This document shows positions 1-6,837 of a DNA stretch of 42,941 nucleotides, one piece after another (the stretch's first letter is position 1; each line of letters opens with the position of its first letter). This stretch comes from Megamonas hypermegale_A (lineage in GTDB: Bacteria; Bacillota; Negativicutes; Selenomonadales; Selenomonadaceae): assembly GCF_030371585.1 (NCBI RefSeq), contig NZ_JAUDCE010000020.1; one strand, 5' to 3'. Both the position numbers and the translations under genes were made by a program. Below the pieces are notes generated by a model. That model searched no databases, was not told the origin of the DNA, and saw nothing but the letters and a program-made list of their open reading frames with translations.

Positions 1-736
1 TCCTGTTGACACAACGTAAATCGTCTTTTAAAAATTCGTTATAACTGTATTTTCGGCAAAGTTTTTTGCGCTGCCGTTGTAATCTTTTCTGCAACATAAC
101 TATCTGCGGAAATTTTTCTTTATCTAATTTGTCTAAGCTGTTTATCTTTACGGCAATTCCTATACCGCCGCAACCTGGTTTATAATTAGATATAGGCTGC
201 TCCACCGTAACCGACACGTAAAATCGGCCTGCCTTTTGCGATACGGTGCCGTTGATAATTTTCGCACCAGTCGGCAGATAACCGTATTCTTTGAGCCGCA
301 CAAATTTTAATGTAGGAATTTTTATCCTGTGCCGCTCAATCAGCCAGTCAGTCGGATTGTTTTTCGGAAAATACAGCTTGATATCCTCGTCCGTCTTTTT
401 CTTAAACGAAGGAAATGCCGTATTGCCCGCAAAAAAGCTGCGGAACGCACTTTCTGCATTCATGAGGATTTTCTTGCGCGCTTTGGAAGCGCATTTATTA
501 ATCCAAGCGTACTTAGGTTTCGTTTTGAGCTTGTTGTTTACATATTTATCAAAGTCGTTGGCTGTCATGAAATACGGCTGGTTGCTGTCGAGCAATCCCC
601 GCCGGTACATTCTGTACAAACGCTTATTTGTTTCAAGATATTCATTGTAGAGCCAGCGGCAGATACCGATACTGCGCCGAATTTTGCGCGCCTGTTCATC
701 GGTCGGCTTAATCTCTGTTTTATAAGCGTATTTCAA
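1..736 (-). CDS. tnpB: TnpB-like (IS200/IS605 OrfB) protein, 5' part only, RuvC-I Asp absent
   Basis: Reading the minus strand from a TTG at 736 gives 245 codons running off the left edge. A stop at 742-740 excludes an earlier start, and GAGGTGGG at 750-743 is a good ribosome site for the TTG. Residues 1-30 (KYAYKTEIKPTDEQ...GICRWLYNEYL) are the TnpB/OrfB N-terminal helix domain. Residues about 105-180 (FPSFKKK, YFPKNN, RIKIPTLKFVRLKEYGY, GTVSQKAGRFYVSV) are the wedge/beta part of the family. The next motif in active relatives is GIGIDLG-K, carrying the first RuvC aspartate; here residues 191-199 read GIGIAVKIN with Ala195 (codon 154-152), followed by a shortened loop and then the usual basic helix (LQKRLQRQRKKLCRKY). 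The frame is open throughout. The zinc finger, the remaining RuvC residues and any guide RNA would lie left of the window. It could be a nuclease-dead derivative or a decaying transposon gene. Confidence 0.85.
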   Translation of the reverse strand, partial: MKYAYKTEIKPTDEQARKIRRSIGICRWLYNEYLETNKRLYRMYRRGLLDSNQPYFMTANDFDKYVNNKLKTKPKYAWINKCASKARKKILMNAESAFRSFFAGNTAFPSFKKKTDEDIKLYFPKNNPTDWLIERHRIKIPTLKFVRLKEYGYLPTGAKIINGTVSQKAGRFYVSVTVEQPISNYKPGCGGIGIAVKINSLDKLDKEKFPQIVMLQKRLQRQRKKLCRKYSYNEFLKDDLRCVNR

Positions 737-777
737 ACATTACCCACCTCAAAATTTTATATAAAAATCTCACTAAA

Positions 778-794
778 TATCTCCTTTTACGAAA
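778..794 (+). repeat. Left 17-bp inverted repeat (IR-L) flanking the recombinase
   Basis: TATCTCCTTTTACGAAA here is the exact reverse complement of 2046-2062. It lies in the predicted 5' leader of the TnpB-like gene, between its promoter and its start codon. Confidence 0.75.
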
Positions 795-806
795 CCTAAC
801 GATTTT

Positions 807-834
807 ATTCTACTATAATTTGTTTTATTGTCAA
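807..834 (-). promoter_or_regulatory. Outward promoter toward the TnpB-like gene
   Basis: On the minus strand, TTGACA (834-829) is followed after 16 nt by TAGAAT (812-807). Transcription would begin near 800, cross the inverted repeat at 794-778 and reach the TTG start at 736. The promoter lies inside the segment bounded by the 17-bp repeats, so inversion would disconnect it from the TnpB-like gene. The -35 is perfect and the -10 matches 4 of 6. Confidence 0.6.
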
Positions 835-921
835 GTCTTCTCCTTAAATGTTTTACACAATATTTATACGGAGAATATTAGCAATTATTAATAAATAACC
901 AAATTACAGGAGGCAATCAAA

Positions 922-2034
922 ATGAAATTAAATATTTACAGACGCAAAGACGGACGTTTTGAAGGGCGATTGGCAGTAGGAAAAAAAGCCGACGGCAAAA
1001 TTGTATACAAATATGTTTATGCCTATTCCTACGAAGAATGCTCCATGCGGTTGAAAATGCTGCAAGACCAGACGATTAACGGCACGATTTCACCAGCGGC
1101 TACGGCTACTTTTCAGAATATAAGCTATCAGTGGCTCAGTTCAGTCAGAGTTTATACGAAAGAATCCACCTGCGCTTTATACGCTTATGTACTGCGAAAA
1201 TATCTCATGCCAGCTTTCGGCAAAAATAAACTGTACATGATAGATGAAGCAGCAATCAAGACATTCATCAATAAATTGCTGACGCAAAAATCGCATAACG
1301 AGGAAAAACCGCTGTCCGTAACTTCCGTTCGCAATATAATGACAATCTTAAAAATGATTTTTACCTTCGCTGAAAGAAAATATTTCATCCTAAATCCTAC
1401 AAAAAATATTCGTATAATAAAAAACACATTGAGAAAAAAGTTTTTATCGGATGAAAACTGGCAGCTTATCTGTCAGGCGATAAGATGCGAAGAAAATGAC
1501 ACGACGACAGCGATTGCCATTGCCGGATACATGGGGCTTCGGATTGGAGAAATATGCGCTTTGCAGAAAAAAGACGTTGATTTGGACAACAATATTCTGA
1601 CCGTGCAGAAAACAGTACAGCGTATCAGCAATCCCGTAAACGGCAAGAAAACCAGACTGATAATAGGCGAACCGAAAACGAGCACTTCGCGCCGTTTCAT
1701 ACCGATACCGGATATTCTGGTGGAACGTATTGCGCATATCTGTCAAAAACGGGAAACGGATGATTTTCTTTTTGGTATTGACGGCAAAGTTCTCGACCCG
1801 CGCACCTTACAGTACCGCTTCAAAAAATTTTTGCAAAAAAACAATATTCCCGTTATAAATTTTCATCAGCTGCGTCATAAATTCGCCGGCAGATGCGTGG
1901 AAAAAAATGTGGATATCAAGGTTTTAAGCGAGATTTTAGGGCACAGCAATGTGAATATCACTTTGAATTATTATGTACATCCCACCATGTCATTTAAACG
2001 CAAACAGCTCAATATGGCGATGACGGAACTCTAA
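922..2034 (+). CDS. Tyrosine recombinase / phage-type integrase
   Basis: This 370-aa protein has the three-part plan of lambda-type integrases. An N-terminal arm-binding domain (residues 1-50, YRRKDGRFEGRLAVG) is followed by a core-binding SAM-like domain (about 62-160) and a catalytic domain (about 172-370). Catalytic residues are visible as Arg207 (GLRIGE), Lys252 (PKTSTSRR), His315 and Arg318 (HQLRH), His341 (LGHSN) and a nucleophile at Tyr350 or Tyr351 (NYYVHP), so it should be active. AGGAGG at 909-914 is its ribosome site. It is divergent from the TnpB-like gene and bracketed by 17-bp inverted repeats. There is no excisionase, phage gene or tRNA attachment site beside it, which argues against a simple prophage end and fits a stand-alone DNA invertase. 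Confidence 0.93.
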   Translation: MKLNIYRRKDGRFEGRLAVGKKADGKIVYKYVYAYSYEECSMRLKMLQDQTINGTISPAATATFQNISYQWLSSVRVYTKESTCALYAYVLRKYLMPAFGKNKLYMIDEAAIKTFINKLLTQKSHNEEKPLSVTSVRNIMTILKMIFTFAERKYFILNPTKNIRIIKNTLRKKFLSDENWQLICQAIRCEENDTTTAIAIAGYMGLRIGEICALQKKDVDLDNNILTVQKTVQRISNPVNGKKTRLIIGEPKTSTSRRFIPIPDILVERIAHICQKRETDDFLFGIDGKVLDPRTLQYRFKKFLQKNNIPVINFHQLRHKFAGRCVEKNVDIKVLSEILGHSNVNITLNYYVHPTMSFKRKQLNMAMTEL

Positions 2035-2045
2035 AATAAATTATT

Positions 2046-2062
2046 TTTCGTAAAAGGAGATA
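2046..2062 (-). repeat. Right 17-bp inverted repeat (IR-R) flanking the recombinase
   Basis: TTTCGTAAAAGGAGATA is the perfect reverse complement of 778-794 and lies 11 bp after the recombinase stop codon. Identity breaks down on both sides of the 17 bp, so this is not simply the edge of a longer duplicated region. Confidence 0.75.
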
Positions 2063-2120
2063 CTTCGCGAAAACTATAACGCAGATTACAGGCAAAAATC
2101 CATAACTAAATATTTAAGGC

Positions 2121-2160
2121 ATAAAAAAACCACTACTTTTTAAGGTAGTGGTTTTCTTGT
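2121..2160. terminator. Bidirectional terminator between recombinase and DMT permease
   Basis: AACCACTAC (2128-2136) pairs with GTAGTGGTT (2145-2153). A T-rich run follows on the plus strand and a run of seven T on the minus strand, so it can serve both convergent genes. Confidence 0.85.
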
Positions 2161-2172
2161 TTATTAATAATT

Positions 2173-3048
2173 TTATTCATTTCTGACTGTAACTAAAAAT
2201 ACGCCGATAAAAATCAGCAGGCTGCCTATCCAAAAACTGAGCGTTATCTGTTCATCCAGAATGAGCCAGCCGAGAAATGTCCCGACTATCGGCTGAAAGA
2301 AGAAAAACAATCCGCTCGCTCCCGCCTCCATCAAAAGCAGCCCTTTATTCCAGAGCAGAAAGGCAATCGAAGTGGAAATCGCGCCCATATAGACGACGCA
2401 GCCGATTATTTCCGGCTGGAGGATTTTATCCCAGGGAAGAGCACTCACTGTCGGCAGGTTTACCGGTGTCAAACAAATAATGGCTGTAAGCACGGCATAA
2501 AAATTTATCTGCAAGGGTGAATAACGGCTCGGAATTAATTTCAGCATAACGGACATCAACGCCCATGTAAGCGCTGCAACCGTCGAGCAGAACGCGCCGA
2601 GCTGTTTGCTCATATCCATGCTGTCCACGCCTGCAATCAGTATTACCCCGACCGTCGCCAGAATTATCGACAGTATCTTGCGCACCGTCATTTTTTCTTT
2701 TAAGAGCCATGCGGCAAATATCAGCATGAATGCCGGCGTCGCCGAGGTTATGACCGAACCCATCTGCGCGGAGGAAAACATCGTGCCGTACTCCTGCGTC
2801 ACGATGGAAATCGTATGACCGATGACGCCGATACTGAGCAATAGCGCAATATCCTTGCGCGCTATCTTCAAATTTTCCCGCTGGTAAACGACGACAGCGG
2901 CAAGCACTACAAACGCCACTATATAACGCATCCAGACAAGAGGAATAGGCGGTATATACTCTACGGCAATTTTCACGGCAACGAACATGCCGCCCCAGAC
3001 ACTGGCCGCCAGTGTCAGAAATATACCCCCTAAAAGTCTCTTCGGCAT
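2173..3048 (-). CDS. EamA/DMT-superfamily permease (RhaT/YdcZ-like)
   Basis: An inner-membrane transporter of about 291 aa with ten hydrophobic segments arranged as two EamA repeats (GGIFLTLAASVWGGMFVAVK at the start; a second repeat from about residue 145, GAFCSTVAALTWALMSVMLK). Family members export amino acids or other metabolites; the substrate cannot be told from sequence. I place the start at ATG 3048 because AAGGTGAG lies about 8 nt upstream. A GTG at 3060 would give four more residues and overlap the stop of the upstream GH18 gene as GTGA. Either way the two genes are coupled on one minus-strand transcript. The bidirectional terminator at 2128-2153 follows the gene. Confidence 0.9.
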   Translation of the reverse strand: MPKRLLGGIFLTLAASVWGGMFVAVKIAVEYIPPIPLVWMRYIVAFVVLAAVVVYQRENLKIARKDIALLLSIGVIGHTISIVTQEYGTMFSSAQMGSVITSATPAFMLIFAAWLLKEKMTVRKILSIILATVGVILIAGVDSMDMSKQLGAFCSTVAALTWALMSVMLKLIPSRYSPLQINFYAVLTAIICLTPVNLPTVSALPWDKILQPEIIGCVVYMGAISTSIAFLLWNKGLLLMEAGASGLFFFFQPIVGTFLGWLILDEQITLSFWIGSLLIFIGVFLVTVRNE

Positions 3049-3056
3049 AAAAAATC

Positions 3057-4097
3057 TCACCTTCTTCTTAATTCTCTATCCAGCACCTGCCAAATGCGGG
3101 GCGTTTCAAAACCCTTGCGCCACGAAGCAATGCCCGCCAGATTGTATTTGCGCACGAGCGCCGCTTTCAGCTGCAGCGATTTTGCCTCTTCCTGCCAAAC
3201 ATGATATGTTTTTCCGTTTTCTCTATAGGAAAAATAATACTGCCCTTCATTCGGCAACCAAATTGATTTTGCTTTTTTAGCTTTTTTCAGCTCATCCGCC
3301 TGAGCCATACTAAGCGTCAAAGCCGTAACTCTGCCGATGGAGCTTTCCTCCCACAGGCGCATGTACAGCGGCACGCCGAGAATTACTTTTTCCGGCGGAA
3401 CCTGCGCTATGAGATTTTTCACGCCGTTTTCCACCCAGTTTATCGACGCCACCGAGCCGGCCGTTTTCGACAGTCTGCCGTGCTCATCATACGCCATCAA
3501 CACTAAGTAATCGACCGTTTTGCCCAAAACCGCGCGGTCGTAACAGCTTGACCAGTTCGCCGTATCAGAAGCCACCGTTATATCCATGGAAACGATAATG
3601 CCCTGCTTATGCAGCTCGCCCGTAGCTTCCTCTACAAAACGGGACAGAGCGTCTTTGTCGCTGTCATAGATATTTTCAAAATCGAAATTATAACCGTCAA
3701 TCGGATAACGCTGCGCATAAAAAACCATCTGGCGGATTATATACGCCTTTGCTTTTTCATCATTGAGCCATTTATGCGTAAGCTCCGGATTGAAATCATT
3801 CGTTATGAGCGCCCATATTTTATAGTCTTTCTTTTTCAAATCGCGCGCATACAGAAAGTCTCCATTGTCTTTTATATGGCCGTTGGCATTGTCAATCACA
3901 AACCACGACGGCGACACGATATTAACCCCCGGCAGTTTTGCTATTTGCGACAGGTCATTTGCTTCATCCACCACCGGCTGCCAGACGAGATTTATTTTAT
4001 CATAGGCTTCTGTATTTTTATTTGCACAAAAGCCTACGGAAGAGTTTGTTAAACATATTAACATACATATAAAAAATAAAATATATTTTTTTAACAT
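3057..4097 (-). CDS. Secreted GH18-family hydrolase (YaaH/SleL-like, possible peptidoglycan hydrolase)
   Basis: An N-terminal signal peptide (MLKKYILFFICMLICLTNSS, cleavage near VGFCA) precedes a glycoside hydrolase family 18 barrel. The catalytic signature reads DGYNFDFE (residues 134-141), with Glu141 as the proton donor and Asn at the third position, as in the spore-cortex and cell-wall-lytic YaaH/SleL branch rather than chitinases. LMAYDEHG and ILGVPLYMRLW are further barrel-strand motifs. ATG 4097 has GAAGGA 7-8 nt upstream; a longer reading from 4112 would put the ribosome site inside the gene. There are no LysM domains. The likely substrate is the N-acetylglucosamine-containing wall polymer, but that is inference. 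Confidence 0.88.
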   Translation of the reverse strand: MLKKYILFFICMLICLTNSSVGFCANKNTEAYDKINLVWQPVVDEANDLSQIAKLPGVNIVSPSWFVIDNANGHIKDNGDFLYARDLKKKDYKIWALITNDFNPELTHKWLNDEKAKAYIIRQMVFYAQRYPIDGYNFDFENIYDSDKDALSRFVEEATGELHKQGIIVSMDITVASDTANWSSCYDRAVLGKTVDYLVLMAYDEHGRLSKTAGSVASINWVENGVKNLIAQVPPEKVILGVPLYMRLWEESSIGRVTALTLSMAQADELKKAKKAKSIWLPNEGQYYFSYRENGKTYHVWQEEAKSLQLKAALVRKYNLAGIASWRKGFETPRIWQVLDRELRRR

Positions 4098-4135
4098 ATC
4101 AAATTCCTTCATTATATTATTATGTAGTTTACTTG

Positions 4136-4256
4136 TTGTGCTAATTGATTTTTAAAAGCAGTATAATAGTTTATATTTAGTGAGGTTAAGTGCCAACAGG
4201 CAGCGAATATAAACTATTATACTGCTGGCTAAAGGCTTGATGTTTTACTAGCACAA
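4136..4256 (+). repeat. 121-bp palindromic element, copy A (full length)
   Basis: The ends are TTGTGCT (4136-4142) and AGCACAA (4250-4256). Inside, a perfect 20-bp stem (4158-4177 with 4206-4225) encloses a 28-nt loop containing AGTGAGGTTAAGTG. It ends 4 bp before the sdaAA stop codon and fills the gap between sdaAA and the GH18 gene. The same structure recurs at 7685-7795, 12257-12332 (reverse) and 23771-23891. Confidence 0.88.
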
Positions 4257-4260
4257 TGAG

Positions 4261-5130
4261 TTAATCATTATAAATTTTTTTCTTTAATTTCAGTCCTGTG
4301 CAAGTCGTAGCCAATCCCCCTTGGGCTGTTTCGCGTATTGCTTCAGGCAGCATGCGACCGATGCGGTACATGGCATCAATCACTTCATCCACCGGAATTA
4401 CGGAATTTATACCGGCAAGCGACATGTCCGCCGCCACTACTGCCACCGTTGCCGCAAAGCCATTGCGCTTGACGCACGGTACTTCTACGAGGCCCGCCAC
4501 CGGGTCGCAGGCAAGCCCCAGCAGATTTTTTATGGCCAGTGCTACAGCATTGCCGATTTGGCGCACATCGCCGCCTGCCAAATCAGCCAAAGCTCCCGCC
4601 GCCATACCTGCCGCCGAGCCGCATTCCGCCTGACAGCCGCCCTGCGCCCCTGCAATCATGGCGTTGTTTTCAATCACCATGCCGATGCCCGTCGCCGTGA
4701 ACAGTGCCTGACCGATGCGCTCATCGCTGTGTCCGTAATGCTTTTGCGCCGCTAGAAGCACCCCCGGCACGATACCGCAGGAACCTGCCGTCGGACAGGC
4801 GGCGATTTTGCCCATTACGGCGTTCGTTTCTGCCACTGCTACGGCATAAGCGGCGGCATCGCGCACAAAATCGCTGCAATAGCCGCTTTCATACATGAAT
4901 AATTTCTTGGCATCGCCGCCGACCATGCCGCTGACCGATTTTTGCGTATTGGCAACGCCTTTGTCAGCGGATTCTTTCATCACCTGCCATATCTCACTCA
5001 TATGCTTCTTTACCGATATATCCGATTTCAGACTATGCTCCGCCTCATATTCAACGATAATATCAGCGACGGATTTTCCGCTGCTCTCCGCCAGACTCAT
5101 CAAATCTTCCATACAAGAAAAATTTATCAT
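4261..5130 (-). CDS. sdaAA: L-serine dehydratase, iron-sulfur alpha subunit
   Basis: This is the catalytic subunit of the oxygen-labile [4Fe-4S] L-serine ammonia-lyase, which converts L-serine to pyruvate and ammonia in the cytoplasm. Conserved blocks are TAGSCGIVPG, GGCQAECGSAAGMAAG and ACDPVAGLVEVPC, whose cysteines bind the cluster. Length (289 aa) is normal for the separate alpha chain of Firmicutes. I choose ATG 5130, with GGAG 9 nt upstream, over GTG 5139. The beta-subunit gene lies immediately upstream with a 14-bp gap, so the two are cotranscribed. The last codons sit next to repeat copy A. Confidence 0.96.
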   Translation of the reverse strand: MINFSCMEDLMSLAESSGKSVADIIVEYEAEHSLKSDISVKKHMSEIWQVMKESADKGVANTQKSVSGMVGGDAKKLFMYESGYCSDFVRDAAAYAVAVAETNAVMGKIAACPTAGSCGIVPGVLLAAQKHYGHSDERIGQALFTATGIGMVIENNAMIAGAQGGCQAECGSAAGMAAGALADLAGGDVRQIGNAVALAIKNLLGLACDPVAGLVEVPCVKRNGFAATVAVVAADMSLAGINSVIPVDEVIDAMYRIGRMLPEAIRETAQGGLATTCTGLKLKKKIYND

Positions 5131-5144
5131 CACTTTCACTCCAA

Positions 5145-5807
5145 CTAAATCGCGTCAATGCGCAAAACTTTTTCCACGCCGGACAGCGTGCTGCATACGC
5201 CGATAGCCTCATCCGGTACAGGATTATCCACCTCAATATTCATCAGTGCCTGCGCGCCGCGTTCCTTGCGTGAAACCTTCATATAGGCGATATTGATATT
5301 GTACAGCGCCAACGCCGCCGTTACACCGTTTATAACGCCCGGTCTGTCTCTGTGCACTACGATAAGCGACGGATATTTGCCGCTTAAATTCACTTCAAAA
5401 TCGTTCACGTGCGAAACGAGAATATTGCCGCCGCCGATGGAAGCGCCCTGCAAACTTACCGTCCGCCCCGATACACCCGTAAGATTTATAATCGCCGTAT
5501 TCGGATGCGCATCCTCCAGATTTACCTTTGTAAAATTATATTCTATATTATTTTTCGTGGCAAGCTGCAAAGCATCGCGTATGCGCTCATCATCCGGCTT
5601 AAAGCCCATAATACCGGCGATTAAAGCTCTATCCGTGCCGTGTCCCTTGTAAGTCTGCGCAAATGAGCCATGCAGCTTAATATCGGCCGACTTCACCTCT
5701 TCCGCCAGAATGGCTCTCGCCATAAGACCGAGCCGCACCGCTCCTGCCGTATGCGAACTGGACGGACCTATCATAATCGGCCCGATAATATCAAATGCAC
5801 TTCGCAT
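5145..5807 (-). CDS. sdaAB: L-serine dehydratase, iron-sulfur beta subunit with ACT domain
   Basis: A partner subunit of SdaAA, 220 aa. The N-terminal SDH-beta domain has the signature GPIMIGPSSSHTAGAVRLG, and a C-terminal ACT domain (about residues 147-220, SLIVVHRDRPGVINGVTAAL) is the usual regulatory amino-acid-binding fold in this enzyme. ATG 5807 has AAAGGA upstream at normal spacing. It is the first gene of the sdaAB-sdaAA pair; the short DUF697-like gene ends only 33 bp upstream on the same strand, so read-through from it is plausible. Serine degradation to pyruvate fits a fermentative anaerobe. Confidence 0.96.
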   Translation of the reverse strand: MRSAFDIIGPIMIGPSSSHTAGAVRLGLMARAILAEEVKSADIKLHGSFAQTYKGHGTDRALIAGIMGFKPDDERIRDALQLATKNNIEYNFTKVNLEDAHPNTAIINLTGVSGRTVSLQGASIGGGNILVSHVNDFEVNLSGKYPSLIVVHRDRPGVINGVTAALALYNINIAYMKVSRKERGAQALMNIEVDNPVPDEAIGVCSTLSGVEKVLRIDAI

Positions 5808-5840
5808 AGATAAAAATCCTTTCTGCTTTTAAATCAAATA

Positions 5841-6329
5841 TCAAAATTTAAAATCCTTATTTTCATCGCCGAGCGGTTTATCCTTATTCGGGTCTTTCTT
5901 GAAAATATCCACCATTGATTTTGCTTCTTCAATCGTATTCTTGAAAATATCCTTGTATTTGTCGGCAAAATCATTCAAATCCGGCATACCGTCCTTTATC
6001 CAGGCATTGGCCGCCTTGCCGACAGCATACGTTACGCCCATGCCGATTGGTATCTGCAGCGGCGGAAACGGCAGCAGCGTCGCCAGACTCTGACCGACGA
6101 AAGTCCCGCCGAGCGCACTGATGAACGCACAACTTGCCGTTTCGTCAAAATCCTTGCCGTACAGATTGGCGATGCGTTTAATCAGGTAGACTTCATTGGC
6201 GGCAAGCGCAATCTGCCCGAGCACCGGCGCCACGACAATCACACCGGCGCGCCCTGCCGCCCAGCGGCATAATGATTCAACTTCCCGGTCAATTTCCTCT
6301 TCATTCATAATCCATTTTTCTTCCGACAT
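5841..6329 (-). CDS. Small DUF697-like membrane-associated protein, function unknown
   Basis: A 162-aa protein starting at ATG 6329, preceded by a strong GGAGGG. The N-terminus is acidic (MSEEKWIMNEEEIDREVESL). A hydrophobic centre (AAGRAGVIVVAPVLGQIALAANEVYLIKRIANLYG, then FISALGGTFVGQSLATLLPF and IPIGMGVTYAVGKAANAWI) resembles the DUF697 module found in YcjF-type proteins and next to dynamin-like GTPases, and the tail is charged (KKDPNKDKPLGDENKDFKF). No GTPase is adjacent, so the context gives no function. It probably shares a transcript with sdaAB. The family assignment is by resemblance only. Confidence 0.75.
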   Translation of the reverse strand: MSEEKWIMNEEEIDREVESLCRWAAGRAGVIVVAPVLGQIALAANEVYLIKRIANLYGKDFDETASCAFISALGGTFVGQSLATLLPFPPLQIPIGMGVTYAVGKAANAWIKDGMPDLNDFADKYKDIFKNTIEEAKSMVDIFKKDPNKDKPLGDENKDFKF

Positions 6330-6403
6330 AATAATCCCTCCTGTCAAAAATTTCACTACTAATATATTAGCTCCATTTACCAAAATTTCCTTTAAAAATT
6401 TTA

Positions 6404-6440
6404 AAATAAAAAACCCTAGAAGTATATCTAAGGTCTTTTA
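6404..6440 (-). terminator. Candidate terminator for the hemolysin III transcript
   Basis: On the minus strand, ACCTTAGA (6434-6427) pairs with TCTAGGGT (6420-6413, one G-T pair) and is followed by TTTTTTATT. No terminator lies between the hemolysin III stop and repeat copy 1, so that mRNA would carry the whole repeat in its 3' end. Confidence 0.5.
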
Positions 6441-6460
6441 TTATTCAACAATTATTCAAC

Positions 6461-6820
6461 TGCCATTTGGCACAATATATGTTAAAGAGATGTATTTCTT
6501 AATTTATATCTATATTGTGCCAGGCAATTTTTCTTTGAAGTCAAAGAAAAGTTGCCGAAAAATCACCTCACGGCATAAGATATCTCTAAGTGCTGAAGCA
6601 CTAAGAGCTATCTTAAAACCTTTTAATTCGTAGCCCATAAGAGATTTTCACTTTAAGAAAAAATTTTTTTATCTCTAACGTTCAAAAACTCACTTACGCT
6701 CAAACATTTGAACTAAAAACAGAGCTAAAAAAATTTTTTCTTAATAGCTAAAGCTACCGTGAAAATCTCTAACATGGATGAAAATTCAGCATGAGTAGCG
6801 AAGTATAGTTTTTCAACTCA
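6461..6820 (-). repeat. Multi-hairpin repeat, copy 1 (truncated, about 360 bp)
   Basis: This is the distal two thirds of the family described under copies 2-5, in reverse orientation. It keeps the CACAATAT/ATATTGTG stem, the AAGAAAAGTTGCCG hairpin, the GATAGCTCT hairpin and the central 22-bp stem (6655-6676 with 6721-6742, one mismatch), but lacks the part that begins TTCATTTTTC in full copies. The gap 6384-6837 holds nothing else except the terminator at 6404-6440. Confidence 0.85.
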
Positions 6821-6837
6821 CTAAAAAATCACCTTCA

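Larger units (their letters stand above)
778..2062. mobile_element. Putative invertible segment carrying its own tyrosine recombinase
   Basis: The 1285-bp segment is bounded by perfect 17-bp inverted repeats. It contains the recombinase gene, whose stop lies 11 bp inside the right repeat, and a minus-strand promoter that reads out across the left repeat. This is the architecture of a recombinase-driven promoter switch. In the orientation shown, the promoter drives the TnpB-like gene. In the flipped orientation the recombinase would sit just upstream of that gene and read toward it, while the promoter would face the terminator at about 2128-2153. The repeats and promoter are seen; the inversion is inference. 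The repeats might instead be binding sites or attachment cores of an integrated element. Confidence 0.5.

Noticed and set aside
291..799. Two plus-strand open frames of 119 and 156 codons
   Set aside because: They lie opposite the TnpB-like gene, whose translation shows clear family motifs, and they have no ribosome sites or recognisable content.
922..2034. Integrase marking the end of a prophage or integrative element
   Set aside because: No tRNA, direct-repeat attachment site, excisionase or phage gene is visible nearby; the inverted repeats give a simpler account. An element extending left of the window cannot be excluded.
2063..2120. A target gene for the outward promoter on the right side of the putative invertible segment
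   Set aside because: No plus-strand coding frame exists before the terminator; the next gene is on the opposite strand.
6461..6820. Possible CRISPR array because of repeated short motifs
   Set aside because: The motifs are inverted arms of hairpins; there are no regularly spaced direct repeats and no cas genes.
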